DNA from: Aedes albopictus
Lineage: Eukaryota; Arthropoda; Insecta; Diptera; Culicidae
DNA: 64,000 bases
Direction: 5' to 3'
Assembly (NCBI RefSeq): GCF_035046485.1
Contig: NC_085136.1
Location: 76,463,734-76,527,733 of the forward strand
The position numbers were made by a program, and so were the translations under genes. Positions 1 to 11,004 of the stretch are shown here, piece by piece; the first letter of the stretch is position 1, and each line of letters opens with the position of its first letter. Below the pieces are notes generated by a model, which was not told the origin of the DNA, did no database searches, and saw nothing but the letters and a program-made list of their open reading frames with translations.

Positions 1-416
1 CAGAGTAGTCCAATTCTGATTGGAAACACCCCTTCTCTAATGGACTTATCCACCGATGAACCGAATTCATCGCGGTCCGAGAATTTTGACACTAGAGTGG
101 GGTCGTTTCCAATCAGAATCATTCAATTCTGATTGGAACGACCCCGCTCTAGTGTCAAAATTCTCGGACCGCGATGAATTTGGTTCATCGGTGGATAAGT
201 CCATGGCAACATTCTCGGGCGGAGTGAATTCTGCTCAAGTCTATGCACTTATCCACAGATGAACCGAATTCATCGCGGTCTGAGAATTTTGACACTACAG
301 CGGGGCCATCGTTAAATTCTGATTAGAAATCGTACAATTCTGATTGGAAACGCTCCCGCTCTGGTGTCAAAATTTCCGGACCGCGATGAATTCGGTTCAT
401 CGGTGGATAAGTCCAT
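1..416. repeat. Foldback (palindromic) element cluster, left edge
   Basis: Two complete foldback elements (about 40-204 and 243-416) follow a fragment of a third (1-39). Each reads outward-in as GGACTTATCCACCGATGAAC, then a conserved arm (GCGATGAATTC/TTCTCGGACC, GACACTAGAGCGGGG, CCAATCAGAAT), then the same arm inverted with almost no loop. There is no open frame beyond short chance ones. The elements resemble MITEs: short, non-coding and repeated many times elsewhere in this window. No transposase is visible, so superfamily is unassigned. Confidence 0.8.
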
Positions 417-1000
417 GCACTCAACAGTTTTAATCACCGCTCAAGAAACAATTGTTTGCTATTTTTGAACGAGTGAATTGTCATAGTTGATGATAAATAA
501 GTATTTATAAGATTCCATAATTCCAAAGTGCTATTAAACCGATTTCAATATCTAATGGCTGAGCTTTAAGGATCGATTTCGGCGGCTTTATCTGAAGCTG
601 AAACCGCTTGCCTCACCAACACTGAAATCAAATTTCATCTTATCGCACCTCGTTTTGTCAGAGACTGTCAGAGCTTATTCACCGTCCGTCTGTCGGTTAT
701 CGCTCGCTGCCAACCTAACCTCAATTCCGATCGCGCACATCTCGATAAGCATCAACCACTCCCACCGTAAATACCGGTAGCAGCGAGCGACACATTCCTA
801 ATCGCATTTACCGCAATCTGAGTCACAGTCACAGTCAACTGATGAGACTTGTCTAGTCTCTCGTCTAGTGTGAAAGTCTTATACCGCAACACTGTTAATC
901 AAATTATCGAGTTGATGGTTCTCTAGTTCACAGACAGAAGACAGTGGCAATGACCAACGTCTGGGCAACGTACGGTTCGGGTACAGTCATTGCACAATAG
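417..1000. other. Unassigned single-copy-looking sequence
   Basis: AT-rich non-coding DNA between two repeat blocks. No open frame, RNA gene or repeat could be recognised. Confidence 0.4.
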
Positions 1001-2682
1001 ACGAATGCACCGATGAACTGAATTCATCGCGGTCCGAGAGTTTTGACACTACAGCGGGGTCGTTCCCAATCAGAATTGTTCAATTCCGATTGGAAATCTT
1101 TCACTTCTGATTGGAAGCGACCCCGCTCTAGTGTCAAAATTCTCGGACCGCGATGAATTCAGTACATCGCACGGTGTGTTGAAACAGGATTATTATCGCA
1201 CTTTCATGAACCTAAAATATTTTTTCGTTATAAGTTAGCCTTAGCTGTATATATTAAGATTCTGGAGGTTAAAAAATCTTTCATCGGGGAAAATTAAAAT
1301 AAATTCGATTTTAGTAGTTTACCACTTTTCCCATATGATATGGTATTACGCAAATCTGATGAACCTAAACTCCGCTAGAAAAAAACCCCTTTCTATTGAT
1401 AAATTTGAAACCATTTAGACAGAAACGAATGTAAAAGTCTTGACAACGAGTTTAAATTTGTTTGGCGTTCGTTTCATGTGTCCAGCCCACTACAGTCTGC
1501 CGAGAGTCATCATAAAAGTCTTCATTTCTTCCATTTAATGGAGGTAAACAAATACTTCCCATTAGTGTGACTCATACCATTTGCAGCCCATACCTTTCAT
1601 GTGCTAATTTGCCTGAAATGGCGGGTATTTGTTGCACATACTTTGCATGTCAAACCACATCCACATGGATATTTGCCAAAAAGTATTAGTCGACTATACT
1701 GAGCGTGCATGACTCATTTGTAAATGTTCTGCCTCTGAACTGTCGAGGGCTTTTGTCCATACAAAATCTTAAAATTTTCAAAAACCTTTTTTCCTTATTA
1801 CTTCTAAAATGATACCTTCAGGGTTGAGTGGGCTGTTGAGTCTCAAATAACAAAAAGTTGACGTAAAATACAAAAGATTGGCGTTGTCATATTATGCTAA
1901 TGCATTCAAAAATGATTATTCAACATTTGGTTTAAAATAAGGCACACTGGGCCAAGTTAAAACGGGTGGGGTAAGAAGAAACACCGGGTTAACGTGATAT
2001 TATCTAGTCATGATTAGCAATTTGAATGTCATTACAGTTTTTTAATCAAACAATCATTTGGTCAAGGATAATTATACAAATTGTGTTGAAATCTTTTTCA
2101 AAACATCACAAGTTTTTATAAGGAATTTACCGAATGCAACGCATGCTTAATACATATGTGTCAATGTGAATGACATCTTATAGTATAAGTCTAAAATATA
2201 TTGGGAACATATCAATTTGCAAGTAATCTGATAAATTTCAATAATGGTAGTCTCATGCAGTGATTTTTTTCTATGTTCATCTGGGTTATCTGTAGTTTTA
2301 TTTTATAGGACACTTTGGTCTTGATAAAAACTTCATGCATTTTAATGGTGTCAATGTTATGACTGCATAAAATAAAGCTTCTTTTTCCCAAGTAAAATCC
2401 TTTCATTTTTGCAAAGTGAGTTTGACAACAGATTCAGTATGGGGAGAAATGTCTCTTGTCCATGCAGAGCGTGATAAAAACGAATTAAAAAGTCACCCGT
2501 ACACACGATACCTTCCAACCATATTCTATGTGTTATAACTATTTAGCAAACTAAATTTATCCAATGATTCTGAAATGAAGCATACAATAACTAATAAAAG
2601 TTCTTAATAAGTTGTATTGAAACCTCAAATTGCGTCAATCTTGCCTCACTTTACACATCACAGTTGTTGTTTTTTTTAAATA

Positions 2683-3550
2683 CCGTCAAGGTCCCATTCA
2701 CCGTGGATCTAAGAGGATTCGGGGCAAATAAGGGCTGTCATTTGACACCAGTCCTGTAAACATTGTTGGTGCCGCTTTCAATTGCCTTCATTATAGGTTA
2801 AAATTAAAGCAATATCCACAGAAGTAGAAAATTATTCACAAAATTTGGTGATATAGTACAATTAGTAAAGGGTAGTAGGGTCGCCTAATTCCGTGGTAGG
2901 TCACCATTCACCGTGGTAGTAGGGACCCATTCACCGTGTATGAGAAATATTATTCTACTTTGTTTAAAAATGATCAAAACAACTCAGCCAAGCGCATTTT
3001 CTTCTTTTAAATTCATTTCAAGTAATAACTTGCAAGATTTTATTAGAAAAACGAATGTTCATATTTTCGATTTTTTTAGATATATGGGACAATATGGGGC
3101 ACGGTAAATGGAGACCATTGATTTTTAGGGTACCCATTTACCGTGCCTTTTTGTTTCAATTAAAAAGTACGAGTAATCGTACTTTCTTGTTAAACTTACT
3201 TCGGTAATGCAAAATACATACCTGATATGTGAATTTAATTGCTTCTTGGTGAAATAAAAACGTTACTACATTTAGTTTATCGCTTAAATCACCTTAGCGC
3301 AGTTTTCGTTTTTTCACTATGAATGCAGTGAACGAGCAGAAACCCGCTCCATGTAAACACACTTTAGTGTCAAAATGATACTTTTAAATGTTTTTAATGA
3401 GTGTTTTGACATGGTAACAATACATTAGTTTTGTATTGGTGAAATTGAAGGGAAATTGTCATATCATTCAATCATAATATGGAAATAATGAAAAAAATAT
3501 TCGAAGGCACACGGTGAATGGAGCCCCCACGGTGAATGGCGCCTTGACGG
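2683..3550. mobile_element. 868 bp TA-flanked inverted-repeat element nested in the 3.9 kb element
   Basis: Ends are CCGTCAAGG and CCTTGACGG, directly flanked by TA at 2681-2682 and 3551-3552, as expected of Tc1/mariner-type insertion. The motif CCATTCACCGTG recurs near the left end (2693, about 2910, about 2929) and inverted near the right end (about 3510 and 3530). Its near-copy CCATTTACCGTGCC lies around 3133. Repeated subterminal motifs like these are possible transposase-binding sites. There is no coding capacity. Confidence 0.75.
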
Positions 3551-3755
3551 TATATTTTATGACATTCCCAGAACATTGATGTCTTCTTAATATTGTTCTA
3601 CATTTTTAATTTTCATTTTGTCTGTAGATTAAGTCAATTTTTTTTCTCAGCATAATCAGCAATGCAATGGATGACATATCTAAAGCTAAGTAAAAAAGAA
3701 AATAGAGTTAAGGACTGTTCCTTTTAATTGCACTACGATTTTGCATTCTTTGATA

Positions 3756-3790
3756 GACATTTCAACCTGACCTGTTAGGTCATCTTCAGT
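3756..3790 (-). ncRNA. Penelope-type tail hairpin, hammerhead-like core (relic)
   Basis: Read on the minus strand it has the order CTGAAGA, a TGACC/GGTCA stem with loop TAACA, then GTTGAAATGTC. This is the same order as the tail of the Penelope element at 38186-38214, with different stem bases. No adjacent reverse-transcriptase frame is seen, so it is probably a relic 3' end. Confidence 0.4.
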
Positions 3791-3978
3791 GTCTCGTACT
3801 TAATCCGATATTCTGTTTACGTACATGTATTCCGCTAGCATGCCCAGGTTCATCATCATCAAATCTAAAACTGTTTCAATCAAACATTGATTGATTTCAC
3901 AATAAAAAAGTGATTACATATGCTTACCTTAAAGCACGTGTATCAAAAGCGTGTGCCGAAAGCGTAAAAGCTATTCTC

Positions 3979-4079
3979 TAAGGGCTGATTTCTTCACCTC
4001 GGATTAACCGGTAAACCAAACTTACCCATATAGTTAAACCTGGTTTAACGCTTAAGCCAGGGTGAAAAAATCGGCCCTA
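3979..4079. mobile_element. ~100 bp palindromic TA-flanked MITE
   Basis: The left arm AGGGCTGATTTCTTCACC and the right arm, which inverted reads GGGCCGATTTTTTCACCC, pair over about 38 bases and are flanked by TA. The interior is only a short loop. Confidence 0.6.
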
Positions 4080-4957
4080 TGTGTCCAACATGCAAACAAA
4101 AGTATTCAAAGGATGAATTTTCACTTGCTAGTAAACATCGAGCCCTGCAAAATCAGAGCACAATATACTTAAAAGTTCTTTTCATATTCGATGAGTTATA
4201 AGTATTTCTGCTAAATTAGCTCAAAACAAGTTAATTTACAGTTAACATGAATGTTAAAAAATACGCGTGATTAAGTCACCATATTTGTTTAATGATTTCC
4301 CAATCGAAGCATCTTTCCCGGACGTGTGATCGTCGTTTAGGTGCATCGTTACATGGTTTGGCATGCAAAGTATGTGTAACTAATACCCACCATGCAAATT
4401 AGCACATGAAGAGTATGTACTGCAAATGGTATGAGTCACAGGTGTATGGCGCTTCCTCAAATGTATGAGTCGCACTAATGGGAAGTATTTGTTTACTTCC
4501 ATTAAATGGAAGAAATGTAGACTTTTATGATGACTCTCGGCAGACTGTAGTGGGCTGGACACATGAAACGAACGCCAAACAAATTTAAACTCGTTGTCAA
4601 GACTTTTACATTCGTTTCTGTCTAAATGGTTTCAAATTTATTAATAGAAAGGGTTTTTCTTCTAGCGGAGTTTAGGTTCATCAGATTTGCGTAATACCAT
4701 ATCATATGGGAAAAGTGGTAAACTACTAAAATCGAATTTATTTTAATTTTCCCCGATGAAAGATTTTTTAACCTCCAGAATCTTAATATATACAGCTGAG
4801 GCTAACTTATAACGAAAAAATATTTTAGGTTCATGAAAGTGCGATAATAATCCTGTTTCAACACACCGTGCATCGGTGCATTCGTCTATCAGGGGTCACT
4901 CTGTAATCATTATTATTCAGTCCGTTCACTATGGTATCCAAATGGAATTGACCCATA

Positions 4958-5122
4958 ATAGACGAGTGCATCGATGAACCGAATTCATCGCGGTCCGAGA
5001 ATTTTGACACTAGAGCGGGGTCTGTTCCAATCAGAATCGTCCAATTCTGATTGGAAACGGCCCCGCTCTAGTGTCAAAATTCTCGGACCGCGATGAATTC
5101 GGTTCATCGGTGGATAAGTCAA
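4958..5122. repeat. Foldback element, hybrid ends
   Basis: Near-perfect palindrome whose left end is the ATAGACGAGTGCA type and whose right end is the GGATAAGTC type. It shows that the two end classes can combine in one copy. Confidence 0.75.
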
Positions 5123-5127
5123 TAGAC

Positions 5128-6276
5128 GCTGTAGCACTAAGGTTTCAATATCAAATGTGTGTCACTAGACTAGCGAGCTTTTTTTATAATTTTGAGGTGT
5201 GGCATAGATTATGACTTGTGTGCAAATAGGCGCAGACGCGTGGATCTAGACAAACCTATAAATCGGTGTTGGCTCTTCGAAACGGAACGACTGAAAGGCG
5301 ACGCACAGTGATCGTCGAGCGAGGCCGATCATTAGCATGTGGATCAGGGGTTTTCAACGTTAAGAGGTTCACTAACGAACGTCGTTGAAAAATTGATGTA
5401 AATGAGTTTGTATGCAACAGCAGGGATGACATTCCGATTTCCAATCAGAATTCAACAATTCTGATTGAAAATGGCCCCGCTCTAGTGTCAAAATTCTCGG
5501 ACCGCGATGAATCCAGTTCATCGGTGCACTTGTCTATATGAACTTATCCACCGATGAACCGAATTCATCGCGGTCCGAGAATTTTGACACTAGAGCGGGG
5601 CCGTTTCCAATCAGAATTGAACGATTCTGATTGGGAATGGCCCCGCTCTAGTGTCAAAATTCCCCAACCGCGATGAATCTGGTTCATTGGTGGATAAGTC
5701 CATTCTACATGGAAAGTTCATTTTCATTTACATTTTGAGTGTACCATTTGACAGATGTCGATCCGATCACTGTGAACCTGTCGTACTTATCAGACTGACA
5801 GCTAAAAAGCATCGCAGTCAAAAGTGTTGCACCTATCATCCGTATACTGTAGCACTAGTATAATCAGGTTTCAATATCAAATGTGTGTCACTAGACTAGC
5901 GAGCTTTTTTTTAAGTTTGAGGTGTGGCTCTGATTGGCATCGTATAGATTATGACTTGTGTGCAAATAGGCGCAGACGCGTGGATCAAGACAAACCTATA
6001 AATCGGTGTTGGCTCTTCGAAACGGAACGACCGAAAGGCGACGCACAGTGATCGTCGAGCAAGGCCGATCATTAGCATGTGGATCAGGGGTTTTCAACGT
6101 TAAGAGGTTCACTAACGAACGTCGTCGAAAAATTGATGTAAATGAGTTTGCATGCAACAGCAGGGATGACATTTCGATTTCCAATCAGAATTGATCAATT
6201 CTGATTGGAAATGGCCCGCTCTAATGTCAAAATTCTCGGACCGCGATGAACTCAGTTCATCGATGCACTCGTCTAT
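5128..6276. repeat. Duplicated ~0.41 kb unit separated by a foldback
   Basis: Unit 1 (5128-5537) and unit 2 (5848-6276) share a long body: GTGTGTCACTAGACTAGCGA, the CGCAGACGCGTGG region, GTTGGCTCTTCGAAACGGAA, then a foldback arm ending in the GTGCACTYGTCTAT type. Unit 2 has an extra CTCTGATTGGCATCGT. A complete foldback (5538-5703) and about 145 bp of other sequence lie between them. An inverted, internally deleted copy of unit 2 plus that spacer occurs at about 22706-22992. The short frames inside the units (such as 5996-6184 minus) match only because the DNA is duplicated. Confidence 0.7.
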
Positions 6277-6615
6277 GGACTTATCCAACGATGAACCGAA
6301 TTCATCGCGGTCCGAGAATTTTGACACTAGAGAGGGGCCATTCCCAATCAGAATCGTTAAATTCTGAATGGAACGGCCCCGCTCTAGTGTCAAAATTCTC
6401 GGACCGCGATGAATTCGGTTCATCGGTAGATAGACGAGTGCACCGATGAACTGAATTCATCGCGGTCCGAGAATTTTGACACTACAGCGGGGTCGTTCCC
6501 AATCAGAATTGTTCAATTCTGATTGGAAATCTTTCACTTCTGATTGGAAGCGACCCCGCTGTAGTGTCAAAATTCTCGGACCGCGATGAATTCAGTTCAT
6601 CGGTGCACTCGTCTT
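6275..6615. repeat. Two abutting foldback elements
   Basis: Copy 1 (6275-6430) has GGACTTATCC-type ends and copy 2 (6430-6615) has TAGACGAGTGCACC-type ends. They share a boundary with no spacer, and copy 1 also abuts the repeat unit to its left. Direct end-to-end contact suggests insertion into, or recombination at, the element ends. Confidence 0.75.
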
Positions 6616-7376
6616 CTATAGCTGACGTGAATAGAAAAAAAGTTTGGTAACTACTGATCCACATCAAACGAATGTAGGTGGACAAATCATAGAAGGCGCA
6701 AAATGCTGACACGATAAAATGTTCAAATCATTCATCGATTGTCTTCCGTCATCGGATCGCCGACAAATTCGGCATGAGTTTTGATTGGCCTTGTCGAACA
6801 TGCCAAATAGCTCCATCAAACAGGCAGGAGAGGAGGTTTCCCACACCTGTTTTCGTCGGATGTCGGCTATTCGTATACGCGACGATCAGGAACGACATCG
6901 TAAAAGGGAATAATCCAACGAGATCGATGTAATCCGATCCAAGGTTTTTATATAATGGAAGGTTAAGCAGGTCGTTTAGTTTGTGTGGAAAAGCAGAGGA
7001 AGCCAAATTTCAAAGGAATTTGCTGAGGGGGGGGGGGGTGTTTGTTTTCAGAATTTCTCACAGTGAAAAAATAATGACCGCTCAGCCAGTTTTGACATCT
7101 AAGACTACCTTAGAATATGTAAATACCTTGATCCGATCGTCGAGAAATTGAGAAAAGATAGGAGGAAGCCAAGTGTTGCCTACTTGTCATTCTCGTCTCG
7201 CCTCGTTTGTTCGTGATTCCCATCATACGATCAAGTTGATCGGTTTTCTTTCCGATCCAGCACTTCCTCTTGCTTGCGCGAGCTATTGAGATATGAGAAC
7301 GGTGTGCAGGGATGGGAATACTTACTTGCAAAGACTTACATTCACTTGCTACAGCAGTTGTTTACTCGTTACAACA
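6616..7376. other. Unassigned sequence with a short minus-strand frame
   Basis: Contains an 85-residue open frame on the minus strand (6749-7006) with no recognisable domain and a 12-base G run near 7026. I see no splice signals or repeats that would support a gene. Confidence 0.3.
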
Positions 7377-7649
7377 CACAGATAAAAATAATGATATTTA
7401 CACGTAATGTAAACTTAATTTTAACCATGTAAACTTTGTGTTTTGATGGTTTACATGATATATCATGTAAATTTGTGTTATATGTCATGTAAATACTCAG
7501 AGTCATGCTGAATTACATGACACATCATGGAAGTTTACATGATATTTTATGACTTTTACATGATATGTCATGTAAACTTCTGTGATATCCCACGCTCCAA
7601 TCATGTGCATCATATGTCACAGAATTTTACACTCTATTTTCGATCTGTG
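7377..7649. mobile_element. MITE with CACAGAT ends and repeated TTTACATGAT motifs
   Basis: Ends are CACAGAT and ATCTGTG. The interior carries at least six copies, in both orientations, of a motif around TTTACATGATATNTCATGTAA. It is non-coding. Many internal inverted motifs are typical of foldback-like MITEs. Confidence 0.55.
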
Positions 7650-8037
7650 CATGTTTACTTAGCAACGAGCAAATGCCATTCACTAATCGATCATTGAAGC
7701 CAACTTTTCTGCTACTTACCGTATCAAAACAAAACCTCCACCGATATGGACTGTAACACAGTGACAGCAGTCGAGTTTTGTCAAACACACAAGGCTACGG
7801 TGGCGCTATCTTTTCATTTCATAGCGGCCGTTTTAGTTATTTTATTGATCCATTGCAACGTCACTTTGACACTAATGTGCATCAAAATGCACTGACAGCA
7901 TGACCAACAGCACAGTTTTGACACTTGATTGTTTTTTTAATCGCAACAACAAATTTTGCAATAATCGGATTTGTAATTGAGAAATTTTGCAACGAACTAA
8001 CGGCCGCTTTACTATTTCAGTTCAGAAGCGTGCTATT

Positions 8038-8067
8038 AAAATATATCTATATATATAAAAATGAATT

Positions 8068-8102
<35 letters not shown>

Positions 8103-8319
8103 GACCGTTATGCATTCGAAAACTACTGGACCGATCGATATGAAATTTTGTATGTGGGTATTTTTGGGGCCGGGGAAGGTTCTAAGCTTGGTGCGGGACC
8201 TCTCCGGTCTCTGGAACGGGTGGCTCCCATACAGATGACTTCGCCGGGGACGTCCCTATGGAGCTGTACGTAAAAAAACACAGTAGGCAGGCAGTACGAC
8301 GTTTGCCGGGACAGCTAGT
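8038..8319 (+). mobile_element. Helitron-related 'mini-me/DINE-1' type element
   Basis: Order of parts: a (TA)n run, ATGAATTT, a (GTCT)n microsatellite (about 8066-8103), the conserved core AAAACTACTGGACCGAT, and an end GACAGCTAGT. This order (TA microsatellite, GTCY microsatellite, conserved core, CTAGT end) matches the dipteran mini-me / DINE-1 elements, now treated as non-autonomous Helitron relatives. The 70-residue frame across it is not a gene. Confidence 0.7.
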
Positions 8320-8840
8320 TATTTATATGGACGACTTGAATCGAATGACTGTAACAACTCTTTCCAAGTGAGTGTTCCCATCCCTGACTGTGACTACGTG
8401 TCGTTCACATTACGATCAATCAGCTAGCTGCAAGACGGACCATGGGATTTGATCGATTCTTGCGGTTTCGTTTGGCGCTTTCTTGGGAATTGAAACGGTA
8501 AAGCCGTAATTTGACGACGATCATCATCATTCTAATGGTGATCGAAAGGCACATAAATAAAGTCATTTGAATCGATGAAATGCTTCAACTTGGGTTTGGA
8601 TTTTGTCCGATATTTGGCATATTTTTTTTTTTTAGTTTACGATAACAAAGAATCCTGACCTTAACTGTATTTTTTTTAAATTTTTTAATTTTTTTTTGTG
8701 TAATTCATTAAAATTTGTTCATCCAAATTTAAAATCACATTTTGACGATTCACTTGCACATTAACAGCTGTCAATTAGCTATTTTTATGCACAAATAAAG
8801 CGAACCCTACACGAGCATATGTAAATACTTCATCAATATG

Positions 8841-9061
8841 GAGCAATGTGGAGCCTCGTAGCCGTGCGGTTAGGGTCACCAAGCTTCTAATCGCACCATG
8901 CTATGGGGTGAGGGTTCGATTCCCGCTCCGGGCGATGAAACTTTTCGTGAGAAGAGTTTCTTCTCCGTATCCACTGGTGCATGCTCCGTGTGTCCCTTGT
9001 CTAGTGTTTAAGTTTCATTCAGTCTGTGCAGCCTCTGGCTGAAGACGGTGTCCGCGTCTTT
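8841..9061 (+). mobile_element. tRNA-derived SINE with 19 bp target duplication
   Basis: It starts with a tRNA-like head containing an A-box (TAGCCGTGCGGTTAGGG) and a B-box (GGTTCGATTCC), followed by a tRNA-unrelated body ending in GGCTGAAGACGGTGTCCG. It is bracketed by identical 19-base direct repeats at 8822-8840 and 9062-9080 (TAAATACTTCATCAATATG). The identical target duplication points to a fairly recent insertion. Family name is uncertain; it differs in body from the two Feilai-type SINEs in this window. Confidence 0.85.
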
Positions 9062-9224
9062 TAAATACTTCATCAATATGCTCAATATACTCATGTTTTT
9101 TTTTTGAAAATGTTTCGCTTGTGCTGAAGGTTTTTTGGAATTTTTCTTACGATTACTTCCAGAGAAACAGCCAGAAATTCCTTTAAGAGTTGTAACATGA
9201 TTTATCTTTTTTTTCATAATTTTA

Positions 9225-10900
9225 TTTCTCTATAGATTCCTTCAGGTATCACTTTAGAATCAATTTCTGTCCATGTATTTTCTCTTCAAAATTTCTTCTG
9301 ATATTTTGGAATTCCTCTAGGAATTTTAATTAGATTTCCTTCGGGAGTTTAACAAGAAATTGCTCAAAAGATTTATCTCGAAACTGGTTCACGGGCTTCT
9401 TCTGAAATTCCTTCAACTATTTCTCCCAGAATTTCTGCAGGGATTCTTTAGGATTTTTTTTAAGGATTGCTACAGAAGTTCGTGCATATATTCTTACTTA
9501 TATCTACAAACAATGTTAAAGGAATTCTTTCACGAGTATTATCATATTTTTTCCATGAGTTTTCTTTGGATTTCTTTCAAAATGTGTACGTAAGTGTAAG
9601 AATTTTTTCCAGGAACTTTTCTATTTTTTTTCTGCAGAATTTCCTTTAAAAATTCCTCCACGCAGTACTTTAGTAATTTTTGTGTACCAATCTTTCCTGA
9701 ATGTGCATAAGATTTTTTTTTTCATAAATCCATCCAGGGAATCACAATAAATTTATTGCCGGATTTCTTCAATAATTGCACCATTGCCTTTGTGTTATTT
9801 TTGTGCAGGGATTTCTGTAGAAATTTTTAAGAGATTCCTTCATGAATGTCTTCAGGAATCTCTCCAGAAATTTCCCAAGCAATTTGTCCTTGAAAATATT
9901 TTTACGGATCCACCGTAGGATTTTTAAAGAATTTTTTTGAGGAATTTCTGAAAAAGTCCATGGAAGAACTTTTGAAGTAATCCCTTGCTAAAATTCCTGA
10001 AAAAAATCCCTAAAATTCAGAATAAGTATCTTGAGATATTGTTGAAGGAATTTCTGAAAAAAAAAATCACTGAAGAATCCTTTAATTTCGGCTGAAATCT
10101 CCAGTAGCATTCCTCTGGAATTGTTATTATTATTTCTATTAGAGAGGCTTTCAGCCACAGGCTGGTTCACCTCTTATATTTCTGGAAGTACTGTTCAATG
10201 AATCTCTAGAGGAATGTTCAAAGAAATCCCAAGGAATTTCTGAAGAATTTCCTGGAGAAATGCTGGGAGAAACTCTCGGAATAATGCATTGAAGATTTTA
10301 GAAAAAAGATATAAAGATTTTTTTATTAAACATCGGAGTAGATTTCTGAAAGTAATCCTGTAGCAATCTATGGTCGTATTTTTGAAGAAATTCCTGTAGA
10401 AATACTTGAAGAGATACCTTAATAGATTCCTAAGATCCCTTTAAAAAACTCTTGAGATATTTCTAAAAGTATTCTTGTAGAAATTTTTATGATATTCTTA
10501 AATTCTTTAAATAATCCGTGAAGAAATTCTAAAAGTTATCCTCCCAAGTTACGAATCTCTGCTTAAACTTCTGCAGAAATCTCTGGAGGAATTTCTACTT
10601 GAACCACTGAAAATAACAATACATGAATTTCAGGAGGGATTCCTGACTTTCTTGGTGAATCCCTGAGGAAACCTTGAAAGTTTTTACTAAAACTCATAAG
10701 TGTTCCGAGGATAAAAGGTACAGGAATTTCAAGGGAAATTCCTGAAATAATCTCTGAGGAAATGTCAGACAGTTGGCTAGGAAATTTCAATAAAAATTTC
10801 TGGCAAAATTTCTAGAAATTTTCATGGGAAAATTCTTGAGGAATTCTACGGTGACCTCCTGCGAGAACTACTAGAGAACTTTATGCACAGAAATTCCTGA
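9225..10900. repeat. Degenerate 12-nt-phase tract with strand switch
   Basis: From 9225 to about 9930 the + strand repeats a loose TTCAGGAATTTC-like word at 12-base steps. A clear run is near 9850: TTCAGGAATCTC, then TCCAGAAATTTC, then CCAAGCAATTTG. From about 9930 to 10900 the reverse complement (GAAATTCCTGAA-like) is on the + strand. There is a short foreign fragment near 10140-10170 (GGCTTTCAGCCACAGGCTGG). Open frames here translate as loose tetrapeptide repeats and are not genes. Confidence 0.6.
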
Positions 10901-11004
10901 ACTACCTTGTATATTCTTAAATTAATTATACGAATTTTAAATTATACAATGGTCACCCGATTTTATCTACAGTCGATTTTGTCAACTGTTTTGTAATGCA
11001 AAAT

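Larger units (their letters stand above)
1002..4890. mobile_element. ~3.9 kb non-autonomous element with ~0.5 kb terminal inverted repeats
   Basis: The sequence from about 1171-1660 reappears inverted at about 4355-4873, in order and with few differences; examples are the GCACGGTGTGTTGAAACAGG end and the CAGCCCACTACAGTCTGCCG segment. The outermost bases on both sides are ATAGACGAATGCACCGATG, nearly identical to the ends of one class of the short foldbacks. The left end also contains a whole foldback copy (about 1002-1171), inserted or recombined just inside those terminal bases. A TA could be the target duplication on each side. The interior has no transposase-like frame, so the element must be moved in trans if it moves at all. 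It contains nested elements at 2683-3550 and about 3981-4077. Confidence 0.7.

Noticed and set aside
6749..7006. 85-residue minus-strand frame as a gene
   Set aside because: No domain, no splice or promoter signals; chance length.
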